Shown: positions 7,363 to 15,082 of the stretch, piece by piece
How the letters are laid out: every line of letters starts with the position of its first letter
Numbering within the stretch: position 1 is the stretch's first letter
Source of the DNA: CAZOHN01 sp964579325
GTDB lineage: Bacteria > Pseudomonadota > Alphaproteobacteria > Rhodobacterales > Rhodobacteraceae
Assembly: GCA_964579325.1 (NCBI GenBank)
Contig: CAZOHN010000034.1
Location: forward strand, 1-25,158
Reading direction: 5' to 3'
DNA length: 25,158 nt
Notes under the pieces: model-generated
What the model was told of the DNA's origin: nothing
The model's database searches: none
The model's input: the letters and a program-made list of their open reading frames with translations, nothing else
Made by a program: the position numbers and the translations under genes

Positions 7363-8280
7363 TCAGGCCGGGGCGGCCGCCCGTTGCAGCTTCACCGGTT
7401 CGGTGCGCCCGAGCCTCAGGACATGCGCCATGAACGGCTTGCCCACGTCCTCGTCCCGAACTGCCGCGTAAAGGCGCCGCGTCAGGCCGGTCTCGGTGAG
7501 GCGGCGGGTGACATAGTCGGACGAGTATTTCACCTCGCGCAGCACCCAGTCGGGCAACACCGCGACGCCGCGGTTCGAGGCGACCAGAAGCAGGATCACC
7601 GCCGTAAGTTCCACCTGCCGTACCGCCCGCGGCTCGACCTTGGCGGGGATCAGGAGTTGGCTGAACACGTCGAGCCGCTGACGCTCGACCGGATAGGTGA
7701 TGAGAGTCTGGTCGCGGAAATCCTCGGCCGCGATCCAGTCCTTCGCCGAAAGCGGGTTTGCCGCCGCCGCGACGAAGACCGGCTCGTAGTCGAAGAGCGG
7801 AACGAAGGTCACCCCGGTGAGGTCCTCGGGATCGGACGAAACCACGAGATCGACCTCCTCGCGCAGAAGCGCCGGAAGCGCCCCGAAGGCGAGGCCGGGG
7901 CGAATGTCGACGTCCACGTCGGGCCAGCGGTGGCGGAACTGCTCGAGCACCGGGAAAAGCCATTCGAAGCAGGCATGGCACTCGATTGCGATGTGCAGCC
8001 GCCCCGACTTGCCTGACCGAAGCGACCGGAAATCGTCCTCCAGCGCCTCGATCTCGGGCAATATGCGCTCGGCGAGTTTCAGCAGGCGCTGCCCCGCCGA
8101 CGACAGCTTGAGCGGCTTCGACCGGCGGACGAATAACTCTACCCCGGTCTGATCCTCAAGCCCCTTCACCTGATGGCTGAGGGCAGACTGCGTGATGTTG
8201 AGCATCTCCGCCGCACCGGTCAGCCCCCCGGCCTCATGGATCGCCTTGATCGTGCGCAGGTGTCGGAACTCGATGTGCAT
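7363..8280 (-). CDS. metR: LysR-family transcriptional regulator, MetR-like
   Basis: A 305-aa LysR-type regulator. It has an N-terminal winged HTH (about 1-60, containing GGLTGAAEMLNITQSALSHQ) and a C-terminal co-inducer domain (about 90-300). MetR activates methionine biosynthesis genes with homocysteine as co-inducer. The assignment rests on overall resemblance (HIEFRHLRTI start, ALSHQVKGLE, HACFEWLFPVL, ITYPVERQRLD) and on its position divergent from metF. The ATG at 8280 is the family start. An upstream ATG would add 16 His/Asn-rich residues that run into the control region. It probably binds the metR-metF intergenic region. Confidence 0.88.
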   Translation of the reverse strand: MHIEFRHLRTIKAIHEAGGLTGAAEMLNITQSALSHQVKGLEDQTGVELFVRRSKPLKLSSAGQRLLKLAERILPEIEALEDDFRSLRSGKSGRLHIAIECHACFEWLFPVLEQFRHRWPDVDVDIRPGLAFGALPALLREEVDLVVSSDPEDLTGVTFVPLFDYEPVFVAAAANPLSAKDWIAAEDFRDQTLITYPVERQRLDVFSQLLIPAKVEPRAVRQVELTAVILLLVASNRGVAVLPDWVLREVKYSSDYVTRRLTETGLTRRLYAAVRDEDVGKPFMAHVLRLGRTEPVKLQRAAAPA

Positions 8281-8304
8281 CTTGCGGTTTGGCTCATGAT
8301 GGTC

Positions 8305-8328
8305 GTGAGTATTATGAATTTGTCTCAC
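8305..8328 (+). promoter_or_regulatory. Candidate MetR operator between metR and metF
   Basis: The 93-base divergent region is noticeably A/T-rich compared with its surroundings. It contains the arms GTGAG (8305-8309) and CTCAC (8324-8328), separated by 14 bases that include ATTATGAATTTG. LysR-type regulators usually bind interrupted dyads in such divergent spacers, but this does not match the classic MetR TGAA-N5-TTCA consensus exactly. Confidence 0.35.
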
Positions 8329-8373
8329 AATGCAGTTTCAGGCACAAGCGCTGGACACACACGGAGTTGCCCC

Positions 8374-9240
8374 ATGCCCGCCCCCAGCATCTCGTTCGAA
8401 TTCTTCCCGCCGCAATCGCTCGATGCGAGCTTCCGGCTGTGGGAGACGGCGCAGATGCTGGCCCCTCTCGCGCCGTCGTTCGTATCGGTGACCTATGGTG
8501 CGGGCGGCACGACCCGCCGCCTGACCCACGAGGCGGTCACGACGATCGGCCGCAACTACGGCCTCAACGTCGCGGCGCACCTGACCTGCGTGGATGCGAC
8601 CAAGAGCGAGACACTGGCTATCGCGGAAAGCTACGCCGACGCCGGGGTGACCGAGATCGTCGCGCTTCGTGGCGATGCGCCAAAGGGTGCGGCTCGCTTC
8701 ACACCGCATCCGCTGGGCTTCGCCCATTCGGTCGACCTGATCGAAGCGCTCGCCGCCTCGGGCAAGTTCAAGATCCGGGTCGGCGCCTACCCCGAGCCCC
8801 ACCCCGATGCCGCCGATCCGCTGGCCGACGTGCGCTGGCTCAAGCGCAAGATCGATGCCGGCGCGACCTCGGCGATCACCCAGTTCTTCTTCGAGGCCGA
8901 GACGTTCTTTCAGTTTCGCGACGCCTGCCAAAAGGCCGGCATAGACGCGCCGATCCAGCCCGGCATCCTGCCGATCCAGAGCTGGGAGGGTGCGAAGAAG
9001 TTCGCGGCCCGCTGCGGCACCCGCGTTCCCGCATGGCTGGATGACGCCTTCACTGCGGCCAAGCGCGACGGGCGCGAGGACCTGCTGGCGACCGCGCTGG
9101 CGACCGAGCTTTGCTCGGACCTGATCGAGGGCGGGGTCGATCATTTGCACTTCTACACCCTCAACCGCCCGCACCTCACCCGCGATGTCTGCCATGCCCT
9201 CGGGATCGTGCCGCCGGTTGTCTTGGAAAAGGTCGCCTGA
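8374..9240 (+). CDS. metF: 5,10-methylenetetrahydrofolate reductase
   Basis: A 288-aa FAD-dependent TIM-barrel enzyme that reduces 5,10-methylene-THF to 5-methyl-THF, the methyl donor for homocysteine to methionine. Family signatures are SFEFFPPQ (6-13), SVTYGAGGTTR, AAHLTCVD, IVALRGD, GAYPEPHP, GATSAITQFFFE and the C-terminal LHFYTLNR. Length is normal for bacterial MetF. The ATG at 8374 follows a CGGAG site; the frame is open further upstream only through the control region. It lies divergent from the MetR-like regulator and 66 bases ahead of a thioesterase gene with which it may share a transcript. Confidence 0.97.
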   Translation: MPAPSISFEFFPPQSLDASFRLWETAQMLAPLAPSFVSVTYGAGGTTRRLTHEAVTTIGRNYGLNVAAHLTCVDATKSETLAIAESYADAGVTEIVALRGDAPKGAARFTPHPLGFAHSVDLIEALAASGKFKIRVGAYPEPHPDAADPLADVRWLKRKIDAGATSAITQFFFEAETFFQFRDACQKAGIDAPIQPGILPIQSWEGAKKFAARCGTRVPAWLDDAFTAAKRDGREDLLATALATELCSDLIEGGVDHLHFYTLNRPHLTRDVCHALGIVPPVVLEKVA

Positions 9241-9306
9241 GGTCTTCCGCGCGCCGGGGTCGCCGGCTAGGGTCCGCCTCTCAGGGAGGCACCGCAGGGA
9301 GCTCCG

Positions 9307-9792
9307 ATGGCCGGACCACGTTTTGCCGAACACCCCGAAGATCTCGCTCCGCGCGAGACGGTACTGGGGATGTCCGGGCTCGACTTCATGCGCGCCGTCC
9401 TCGACGGCCGGCTGCCGATGGCACCCATCGCGGGGCCGATGAACCTGCGCCTCACCGCGGTCGAGCCGGGCCTCGTCCGTGCCCGGGGCACGCCCCGGTT
9501 CGAGCACTGCAACCCCTTCGGCGCCGTCCACGGCGGCTGGTATGGCACCCTCCTCGACACCGTGCTCGGCTGCGCGGTGATGACCGAGGTGCCGCAGGGG
9601 TCGTGGTACACGACGCTCGAGTACAAGGTGAACCTTACCCGCGCCGTTCCACCGGGCACCGAAGTCGAGGCCGAGGCACGGGTGCGCCATGCGGGACGCT
9701 CCACGGCTGTGGCCGAAGGCGAGATCCGGGACATCAACGACGGGCGGGTCTATGCGACAGGGTCGACGACCTGCCTGATCATGCGCGGCTGA
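9307..9792 (+). CDS. PaaI-family hotdog-fold acyl-CoA thioesterase
   Basis: A 161-aa single hotdog-domain protein. The PaaI signature is present: FEHCNPFGAVHGGWYGTLLDTVLGCAV (about 65-91, split here as HCNPFGAVHGG then LLDTVLG), with the HGG turn and the acidic residue of the long helix, then the YKVNLTRAVPPGT strand. Such enzymes hydrolyse thioesters of CoA with aryl or medium-chain acids. The substrate here is unknown. The N-terminus has about 20 extra residues before the fold (GMSGLDFMRAVLDGRLPMAPI), common in this subfamily. A GGGAG ribosome site precedes the ATG. Its stop lies three bases from that of the convergent DUF2235 gene. Confidence 0.9.
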   Translation: MAGPRFAEHPEDLAPRETVLGMSGLDFMRAVLDGRLPMAPIAGPMNLRLTAVEPGLVRARGTPRFEHCNPFGAVHGGWYGTLLDTVLGCAVMTEVPQGSWYTTLEYKVNLTRAVPPGTEVEAEARVRHAGRSTAVAEGEIRDINDGRVYATGSTTCLIMRG

Positions 9793-9795
9793 GGC

Positions 9796-10872
9796 TCATC
9801 CGGCCTGGGCGGGCGCAAACCGCGGATGCGATGCGGCAGCGGACGGATGGATGGACTCGGAAGGGTCTCTGCCGAACGGCCTGCGCTTGCGGAGCAGAAA
9901 CGCCTTGCCCCAGCCCCGCAAGGTCCCGACCGACGGCGCCTCGGCATCGCGCGGGAATCGGGCGCGCCAGCCCGGCGGCAGTTCCAGCGCGCATCGCTCG
10001 GCCCGTTCGAGCATCCATACCAGGGGAATGTTCGCCAGAGGTCGCGCGGCGTGGTAGCCGCCCAGCTGCCCTCCGACATCTCCGTGCGCCCCGCGGAACC
10101 AGACCTGTTCGACGTGTTGACCCGCCACGGCATCCGAACAATCCCACAGGATGGGCTCGAAGACCTGACGGGTCTCATCGAGCGCGAGGGCCTGAAACCC
10201 GTGGCGGATATGGGGGCCCAGGCGATGATCGTGGAAGGAGTGGGCAGGCTCCGTCAGCTTCCATAGGAGCGGCAGCCGGACCCCCAGCGCCTTCACGGTG
10301 TCCCAGACCCCTACCATCTCGATCGGTGCCTCGGCGTGGCAATGCGCGGCAGCAAAGGCGGCAGCCGCGCCGCTGCGGGGGTCGAGCTGGTAGTGGCGGT
10401 AGGCTTCGCGCACGTTCCGCTCGGTGGCGTGGGCGTGGCGCAGCAGGCCGATCTTGTCGATCACGCCCGCCAGCGACCGCACCGCGTAGGCACCGCGCGA
10501 GAACCCGATGAGGAAGATCCGGTCGCCCGGACGGTAGCGGCTGGCGAGGTATCCATAGGTGCGGCGGATCTGGCGATTGATGCCACGGCCCATCACCGCG
10601 CCGTGAAACTGGCGCCATTCCTCCCATTGCGGCCCGGGCTCGTAGTAGATCGACAGGCCCGCGATCCGGCCTCGCTCACGCAAGAGCTTGTAGAACAGCC
10701 CGGCGTTGGTTTCCTCTCCCGGCATCAGTGACGACATGGTTCCGTCGAGGATCAGGACATGATCGACGCGCCCCCTACCCTTTGCTGCCGGGCCCGGTCC
10801 GATCTCGGGCGGCAGCGTCTGGGGCACCGGCTCGCGACGGAGCCAGCGGCGGAGGGCCCTATTCAGCCGCAA
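9796..10872 (-). CDS. DUF2235 / Tle1-like alpha/beta hydrolase
   Basis: A 358-aa protein with the PF09994 (DUF2235, T6SS phospholipase Tle1-like) catalytic core: DHVLILDGT (37-45), nucleophile elbow GFSRGAY with Ser125, VWDTVKALG with Asp191, and FRGAHGDVGG with His263, a complete Ser-Asp-His triad. No signal peptide is seen. The start is set at TTG 10872 because a strong GAGGGGAGA site lies 5-13 bases upstream and because in-frame ATGs either lie deep inside the preceding gene or would remove the first strand. It overlaps the end of the molybdenum hydroxylase gene by 14 bases, so the two are probably translationally coupled. No T6SS genes are in the window, so an effector role is unsupported; a housekeeping esterase or lipase is as likely. 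Confidence 0.85.
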   Translation of the reverse strand: MRLNRALRRWLRREPVPQTLPPEIGPGPAAKGRGRVDHVLILDGTMSSLMPGEETNAGLFYKLLRERGRIAGLSIYYEPGPQWEEWRQFHGAVMGRGINRQIRRTYGYLASRYRPGDRIFLIGFSRGAYAVRSLAGVIDKIGLLRHAHATERNVREAYRHYQLDPRSGAAAAFAAAHCHAEAPIEMVGVWDTVKALGVRLPLLWKLTEPAHSFHDHRLGPHIRHGFQALALDETRQVFEPILWDCSDAVAGQHVEQVWFRGAHGDVGGQLGGYHAARPLANIPLVWMLERAERCALELPPGWRARFPRDAEAPSVGTLRGWGKAFLLRKRRPFGRDPSESIHPSAAASHPRFAPAQAG

Positions 10873-13147
10873 GTCGTCTCCCCTCGCGGATCCATTGCCA
10901 GACACGCAAAGGCGTGAATGGCATCTGAACTTCGGCCACACCGTAGTCGGCGAGCGCATCGGCGACCGCGTTCGAGATCGCCGCCAGAGCGCCGACAGTT
11001 CCTGCCTCGCCACAGCCCTTCATGCCGATAGGGTTGGCGGTCGAGGGGGTGTTCTCTGTCGTGAAGCGGATCATCGGCAGATCGTCTGCGCGCGGCATTC
11101 CGTAGTCCATGAACGTTGCCGTGAGCAGCTGCCCTGTCTCGTCATAGACCGTGCGCTCGGTCACCGCCTGGCCAAGGCCTTGCGCCACGCCGCCGTGCAC
11201 CTGGCCTTCGGCGAGCGTCGGGTGGATCAGCAGCCCGAAGTCGTCGGTCACGGTGTAGCGGGTGAGCAGCACCTCGCCAGTTTCGGGGTCCACCTCGACT
11301 TCCGCAAGGTGCGCCCCGTTGGGATAGCTGCGCCCCGGAAGCTGCGCGCGGGCCGCGTGGTCGAGCAGGTCACGGCGACCGGCCGCCCGAGCCATATCGG
11401 CGGCCTCCAGCATGGTGATGGCGTGGTTGGTGCCGGGGGCCCGGAAGGTCTCGCCGTCGAAGGCAAAGTCCTCGGCGCCAAGTGTATCCGACAGGTACGC
11501 CGCGAACGCCGCAGCCATCTTCTCGACGGTCGCGATTGTCGCCGTCCCCTGCACGGTAACCGAACGGGACCCGCCTGTGCCACCGCCGGAGGGGATCAGG
11601 TCGCTGTCGCCCTGCACCACCAGTATCTTGTCGGCCGGGATTCCGGTGCGGTCGGCGAGGAAATGCGCAAAGACCGTCTCATGCCCCTGGCCGTTGGACT
11701 GGGTGCCGACATAGAGCGCAACCTCCCCGTTGTCGCGGAACTCCACCCGCGCGTCCTCGACGTCCGAGCCGAGAATCGATTCGATGTAGTAGCAGGTGCC
11801 GAGCCCCAGTGCCTTCCCGCGACGCGCCGCCTCAGCCTTGCGCGCGGCGAAGCCCACCACATCGGCCTCGGCGCGCACACGCTGCACGACCCGGGGGAAG
11901 TCCCCCACGTCGTAGAACTCGCCACTGGCGGTCTTGTACGGGAAGGTTCGGATGAAGCTGCGCTCGCGCAGGACCCAGGGGTCCATCCCGAACTGCCGCG
12001 CCGCGGTGTCCATCAGCCGCTCTAGCGTGGTGATCGCCTCCGGCCGTCCGGCGCCGCGATAGGCGTCGGTCGGGGCCGTGTTCGTATATATCCCCAGCGC
12101 GTTCACGAACACATCCTGCACGTCGTAGACCCCGGTCAGGACCCGGGCGGACACGTCCGACTGGATCTGCTGGCCGAACTCAGAATTGTAGGCCCCAAGG
12201 TTGGACAAAATCTTGACGCGATAGCCGATCAGACAAAAGTTTGCATCGAAGGCGCCCTCGGCGAAGGAAACGAGGTCGCGCCCGCCGTTGTCCGACAGCA
12301 TCGCCTCGGTCCGATCGCTCATCCAGCGCACCGGCTGTCCGAGGATCTTCGCTGCCGCCGCCACCGCCAGTTGCTCGGGGTAGGTGAAAGACTTCATGCC
12401 GAAACCGCCGCCGACGTCGGGGTTGGTGATCCGCACCGCGCCTTCGGAAAGCCCGAGGTGATGGGCCACGACCTTCTTGAGTTCCCAGACCCCCTGCCCG
12501 TTCACCGCCAGGTGCAGCCGCGATCCGTCCCACTCGGCAAAGGCGCCGCGCGGTTCCATCGGGTTCACGATGACCCGGTTGTGCTCAACCGTCACCGCGA
12601 CCCTGTGGGCTGCGCGCGCGAAGGCCGCCTCGGCCGCGGCTTCGGCGCCGAGGCCCCAGTCGAAGGCAAGGTTGCGCGGAGCTTCGTCGTGCAGCGCATC
12701 GCCGCCCTCGGCGATGTCGACGTGGACGGGGCGCTCGACGTAGTCGAACCCGATCAGTTCCGCGGCGTCCCGCGCCTCTGCCAGCGTCTGCGCGACGATC
12801 ACCGCAACCGCTTCGCCGACATGCCGCACGCGTCCCTTCGCCAGAATGGGACGGAATGGGTCGGGCGCCATGGACCCGTCGCGGTTCTGCACCGGTTCCG
12901 AGCGGATGTGCAGCGCTACCCCGGCGGCCTCGAGGTCCTCGGCCGTCAGGACTGCACGGACCCCCGGCGCAGCGCGAGCAGCTTCAGTCTCAATGGCGGT
13001 GACGTCGGCATGGGCCACGGGTGACCGGAAGAACACGGCATGCAGCGCGTCAGCCGGGGCGATGTCGTCGATGTAGCGTCCCTTGCCGGTCAGGAACCGC
13101 ACGTCCTCGCGCCGCACCGCCGTCTGCGCCTTGCCGAATTTCTCCAT
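10859..13147 (-). CDS. Molybdenum hydroxylase large subunit (xanthine dehydrogenase / form II CoxL-like)
   Basis: A 762-aa molybdopterin-binding catalytic subunit of the xanthine oxidase family. An a/b hammerhead domain (about 17-140) is followed by the two Mo-cofactor domains. Visible motifs are GGGFG (246-250), AYRGAGR (362-368), GGTGGSRSV, and the catalytic Glu714 in GCGEAG. The AYRGAGR loop is that of form II CoxL-like proteins, not the AYRCSFR of true CO dehydrogenase, so CO oxidation is doubtful. The substrate may be an aldehyde, purine or N-heterocycle. These enzymes normally need a 2Fe-2S subunit and an FAD subunit; neither is encoded next to it or anywhere in the window. The ATG at 13147 matches the family start (MEKFGKAQTAVRREDVRFLTGKG, given here in part). 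It lies downstream of the decarboxylase but behind a terminator. Confidence 0.93.
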   Translation of the reverse strand: MEKFGKAQTAVRREDVRFLTGKGRYIDDIAPADALHAVFFRSPVAHADVTAIETEAARAAPGVRAVLTAEDLEAAGVALHIRSEPVQNRDGSMAPDPFRPILAKGRVRHVGEAVAVIVAQTLAEARDAAELIGFDYVERPVHVDIAEGGDALHDEAPRNLAFDWGLGAEAAAEAAFARAAHRVAVTVEHNRVIVNPMEPRGAFAEWDGSRLHLAVNGQGVWELKKVVAHHLGLSEGAVRITNPDVGGGFGMKSFTYPEQLAVAAAAKILGQPVRWMSDRTEAMLSDNGGRDLVSFAEGAFDANFCLIGYRVKILSNLGAYNSEFGQQIQSDVSARVLTGVYDVQDVFVNALGIYTNTAPTDAYRGAGRPEAITTLERLMDTAARQFGMDPWVLRERSFIRTFPYKTASGEFYDVGDFPRVVQRVRAEADVVGFAARKAEAARRGKALGLGTCYYIESILGSDVEDARVEFRDNGEVALYVGTQSNGQGHETVFAHFLADRTGIPADKILVVQGDSDLIPSGGGTGGSRSVTVQGTATIATVEKMAAAFAAYLSDTLGAEDFAFDGETFRAPGTNHAITMLEAADMARAAGRRDLLDHAARAQLPGRSYPNGAHLAEVEVDPETGEVLLTRYTVTDDFGLLIHPTLAEGQVHGGVAQGLGQAVTERTVYDETGQLLTATFMDYGMPRADDLPMIRFTTENTPSTANPIGMKGCGEAGTVGALAAISNAVADALADYGVAEVQMPFTPLRVWQWIREGRRLAAE

Positions 13148-13231
13148 CGCCCTGCCTCCACGTCCCTGTTTCGAGACGCAGGGTAGATGCCACGGCCGCA
13201 CTGTCCAGAGGCAGTGGACCGGCCGGAATGG

Positions 13232-13258
13232 AAAAGGCGGGGCCGACAGCCCCGCCTT
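13232..13258 (-). terminator. Intrinsic terminator of the decarboxylase gene
   Basis: A perfect 10-bp stem, AAGGCGGGGC (13234-13243) with its complement at 13249-13258, and a 5-base loop. On the minus strand it begins about 20 bases after the decarboxylase stop (13279) and is followed by a short TTTT run (13235-13232). This separates the gene from the molybdenum hydroxylase gene downstream. Confidence 0.85.
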
Positions 13259-13278
13259 CCCGGAAATTCGATTGAAAC

Positions 13279-14424
13279 TCAGTCGCGCAGCGTCATCGCC
13301 GTGGCGATCTCCATTTCGCCGAAACCGTTGAAACGGGTGTTGGTGACGGTGCAGTAGGCCCCCATGCCGTGGAAGATCACGAAGTCCTCCTCGGCAAGAT
13401 CGCTCGGCAGCGCCACTTCGCCCGGAAGGCGATCGACACTGTCGCAGGTCGGACCGAAGACGATCCGTCCGACGGGCTCGCCCGTCCGCGGCGCTGTCGA
13501 GGGCTGGAGAACCTCGATCCGGTCGATCACACCGATCAGCGGAAGCTCGGCAAGACCGCCATATACACCGTCGTTCAGGAAGACGTGGACGCCATCGCGC
13601 ACCGCACGGACGCGCGTCGCCAGCGAGAACGCCTCGGCGACCAGCCCCCGCCCCGGCTCGCACACCAGTGCGGGCCGCGCATCTCCGAAGGCTTCGGTGG
13701 TCACGCGGTCGATCAGTTCGAAGGTCGCTTCAAGCTGCGGCGTCACGTCGGAGAGGCGATGCGACGGGAACCCGCCTCCCACGTTCAGCCGCGCGATGGT
13801 CACGCCGGCTTCCCGTGCGATCCAGGCAGCCTTACGGATATAGGCATCCCAAGCCATCGGATCGGTGCACTGGGTGCCGGGGTGGAACGTCAGCGAGGGC
13901 ACGAAGCCAAGCTCCGCCGTCTCGCGCAAGAGTTCCGCCGCAAGCTCGGCCGTTGCGCCGAACTTGGCGCCGAAGTTGTAGGCCGCGCCATTCACCGGCA
14001 GCTTGAACCGCACCGAAATCTCGGTTCCCTCGACGGGAACGATCTCGGCGAGCTTCTTCAGTTCGGTGAGGCTGTCGACCGACCACGACCGCACACCGAG
14101 CTGCACCGCGCGGGCAATCTCGGACCGCGAACGGACCGGGTTGTTGTAATGCATCGCCGAGCCGGGCGCGACGCGGCGGATAAGCTCGATCTCGTAGATC
14201 GAGGCGACGTCGTAGCCCCGGATGCCGGCGGCATCGAGGTTCTGGATCACCATCTCGTCGGGGTTCGACTTGACGGCATAGGTCACAAGGCCGGGGAAGC
14301 CGGCGAGGAAGCGTTTCGCGGTCGCCTGGAGGATCGCCGGCGCAAAGAAAAGCACCGGGTTTTCAGGCTGTTGCGTGCGAAGAAGTTCGGACGGTTTCGC
14401 CCATATCGTTTTCGAAAGTCCCAT
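13279..14424 (-). CDS. Type III PLP-dependent ornithine/lysine decarboxylase
   Basis: A 381-aa fold III PLP enzyme (alanine-racemase-like barrel, ornithine/DAP/arginine decarboxylase group IV). The PLP lysine is Lys52 in TYAVKSNP. Other signatures are the phosphate-binding GGGFP, CEPGR, the catalytic CD pair at 327-328 in GPTCDSVD, and MGAYCTVTNTRFNGF near the C-terminus. By family it decarboxylates ornithine to putrescine, and many alphaproteobacterial members also act on lysine; the specificity is not decided here. The ATG at 14424 follows a GAGGGCAGG site. It is transcribed divergently from a small Lrp/AsnC regulator, which is a likely controller, and ends at a strong hairpin terminator. 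Confidence in the family is high, in the substrate moderate. Confidence 0.94.
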   Translation of the reverse strand: MGLSKTIWAKPSELLRTQQPENPVLFFAPAILQATAKRFLAGFPGLVTYAVKSNPDEMVIQNLDAAGIRGYDVASIYEIELIRRVAPGSAMHYNNPVRSRSEIARAVQLGVRSWSVDSLTELKKLAEIVPVEGTEISVRFKLPVNGAAYNFGAKFGATAELAAELLRETAELGFVPSLTFHPGTQCTDPMAWDAYIRKAAWIAREAGVTIARLNVGGGFPSHRLSDVTPQLEATFELIDRVTTEAFGDARPALVCEPGRGLVAEAFSLATRVRAVRDGVHVFLNDGVYGGLAELPLIGVIDRIEVLQPSTAPRTGEPVGRIVFGPTCDSVDRLPGEVALPSDLAEEDFVIFHGMGAYCTVTNTRFNGFGEMEIATAMTLRD

Positions 14425-14579
14425 CGGCCCTGCCCTCTTGTTATGCAGCCAACAGACAAAGCGACCTCTTGCCCCGGCGTACGGGTTGGGAGACGCACAC
14501 TCAGCGTTTCCTCAACCAGGCCAGGTGCGTATGAGCCGCCCTTTTCCTGAAAACGAGTGTGGTGCATATGGATGACAAC

Positions 14580-14627
14580 TTCACCGGTGAAAAGGGTTGA
14601 TTTGTGCGGAAAGGCAGTCAAAATGAC
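14580..14627. promoter_or_regulatory. Two palindromes in the decarboxylase-Lrp divergent region
   Basis: TTCACCGGTGAA (14580-14591) is a perfect 12-base palindrome. GTCA-AAA-TGAC (14617-14627) is a second dyad with an A/T centre, 20 bases before the regulator start. The 223-base divergent spacer is otherwise free of genes. Lrp-type proteins often bind several degenerate dyads with A/T centres upstream of their own gene and the neighbour. Direct evidence of binding is absent. Confidence 0.35.
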
Positions 14628-14647
14628 GAAAATTCGGGCTGATTGAC

Positions 14648-15079
14648 ATGGACGACCTCGACGAGAGACTGCTGGCGGCCCTGGCCGCGAATTCAAGCAC
14701 CTCGACCTCGCAACTGGCGCGCCGGTTCAAGGTCGCACGGTCGACCGTGCAGGCACGAATTGAACGCCTCGAGAGGACCGGTGTGATCGCCGGCTACACG
14801 ATTCGGCTAGGCCAGGCGCTTACGCTCAAGCGGATCAAGGCGACGGTCCTGATCCAGGTCGAACCGCGCGCCACAGCGCAGGTGCTGCAGCGTCTCAAGG
14901 CAATGCCCGAGGTCGAGATCGCGCACACCACGTCGGGGCGGATCGACCTGATCCTGCAGATCGCTGCCGACACGACCGAGGCACTCGACCAGACGCTCGA
15001 CCGGATCGGAGGAATACAGGGTGTGCGCAGTTCGGAAAGTCTGATCCACCTCTCGACCAAGATCGACCGCGCGGTTTGA
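14648..15079 (+). CDS. Lrp/AsnC-family transcriptional regulator (single compact form)
   Basis: A 143-aa Lrp/AsnC protein. The N-terminal HTH (about 2-55, with STSQLARRFKVARSTVQARIERLE) is followed by a RAM-type ligand domain (about 65-140, with VEIAHTTSGRIDLILQIAADT). It probably senses an amino acid and is an oligomer. Being divergent from the decarboxylase, it is a good candidate to control it in response to ornithine, lysine or a polyamine precursor (inference). The ATG at 14648 is set by homology. There is no clear Shine-Dalgarno upstream (CGGGCTGATTGAC), which is unlike its neighbours and suggests weak or leaderless translation. It converges with the ABC ATPase gene, with three bases between stops. 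Confidence 0.92.
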   Translation: MDDLDERLLAALAANSSTSTSQLARRFKVARSTVQARIERLERTGVIAGYTIRLGQALTLKRIKATVLIQVEPRATAQVLQRLKAMPEVEIAHTTSGRIDLILQIAADTTEALDQTLDRIGGIQGVRSSESLIHLSTKIDRAV

Positions 15080-15082
15080 ACC

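Noticed and set aside
9796..10872. Type VI secretion phospholipase effector
   Set aside because: The fold matches the Tle1-like family, but there is no VgrG, PAAR, Hcp, adaptor or immunity gene in the window, so an effector label is not supported.
10859..13147. True aerobic CO dehydrogenase large subunit
   Set aside because: The active-site loop is AYRGAGR, not AYRCSFR, and CoxM/CoxS are missing.
13164..13215. Small dyads (CCCTG/CAGGG and CACTG/CAGTG) upstream of the molybdenum hydroxylase gene
   Set aside because: Arms of only 5 bases in G/C-rich DNA are likely by chance; no regulator is encoded nearby to pair them with.
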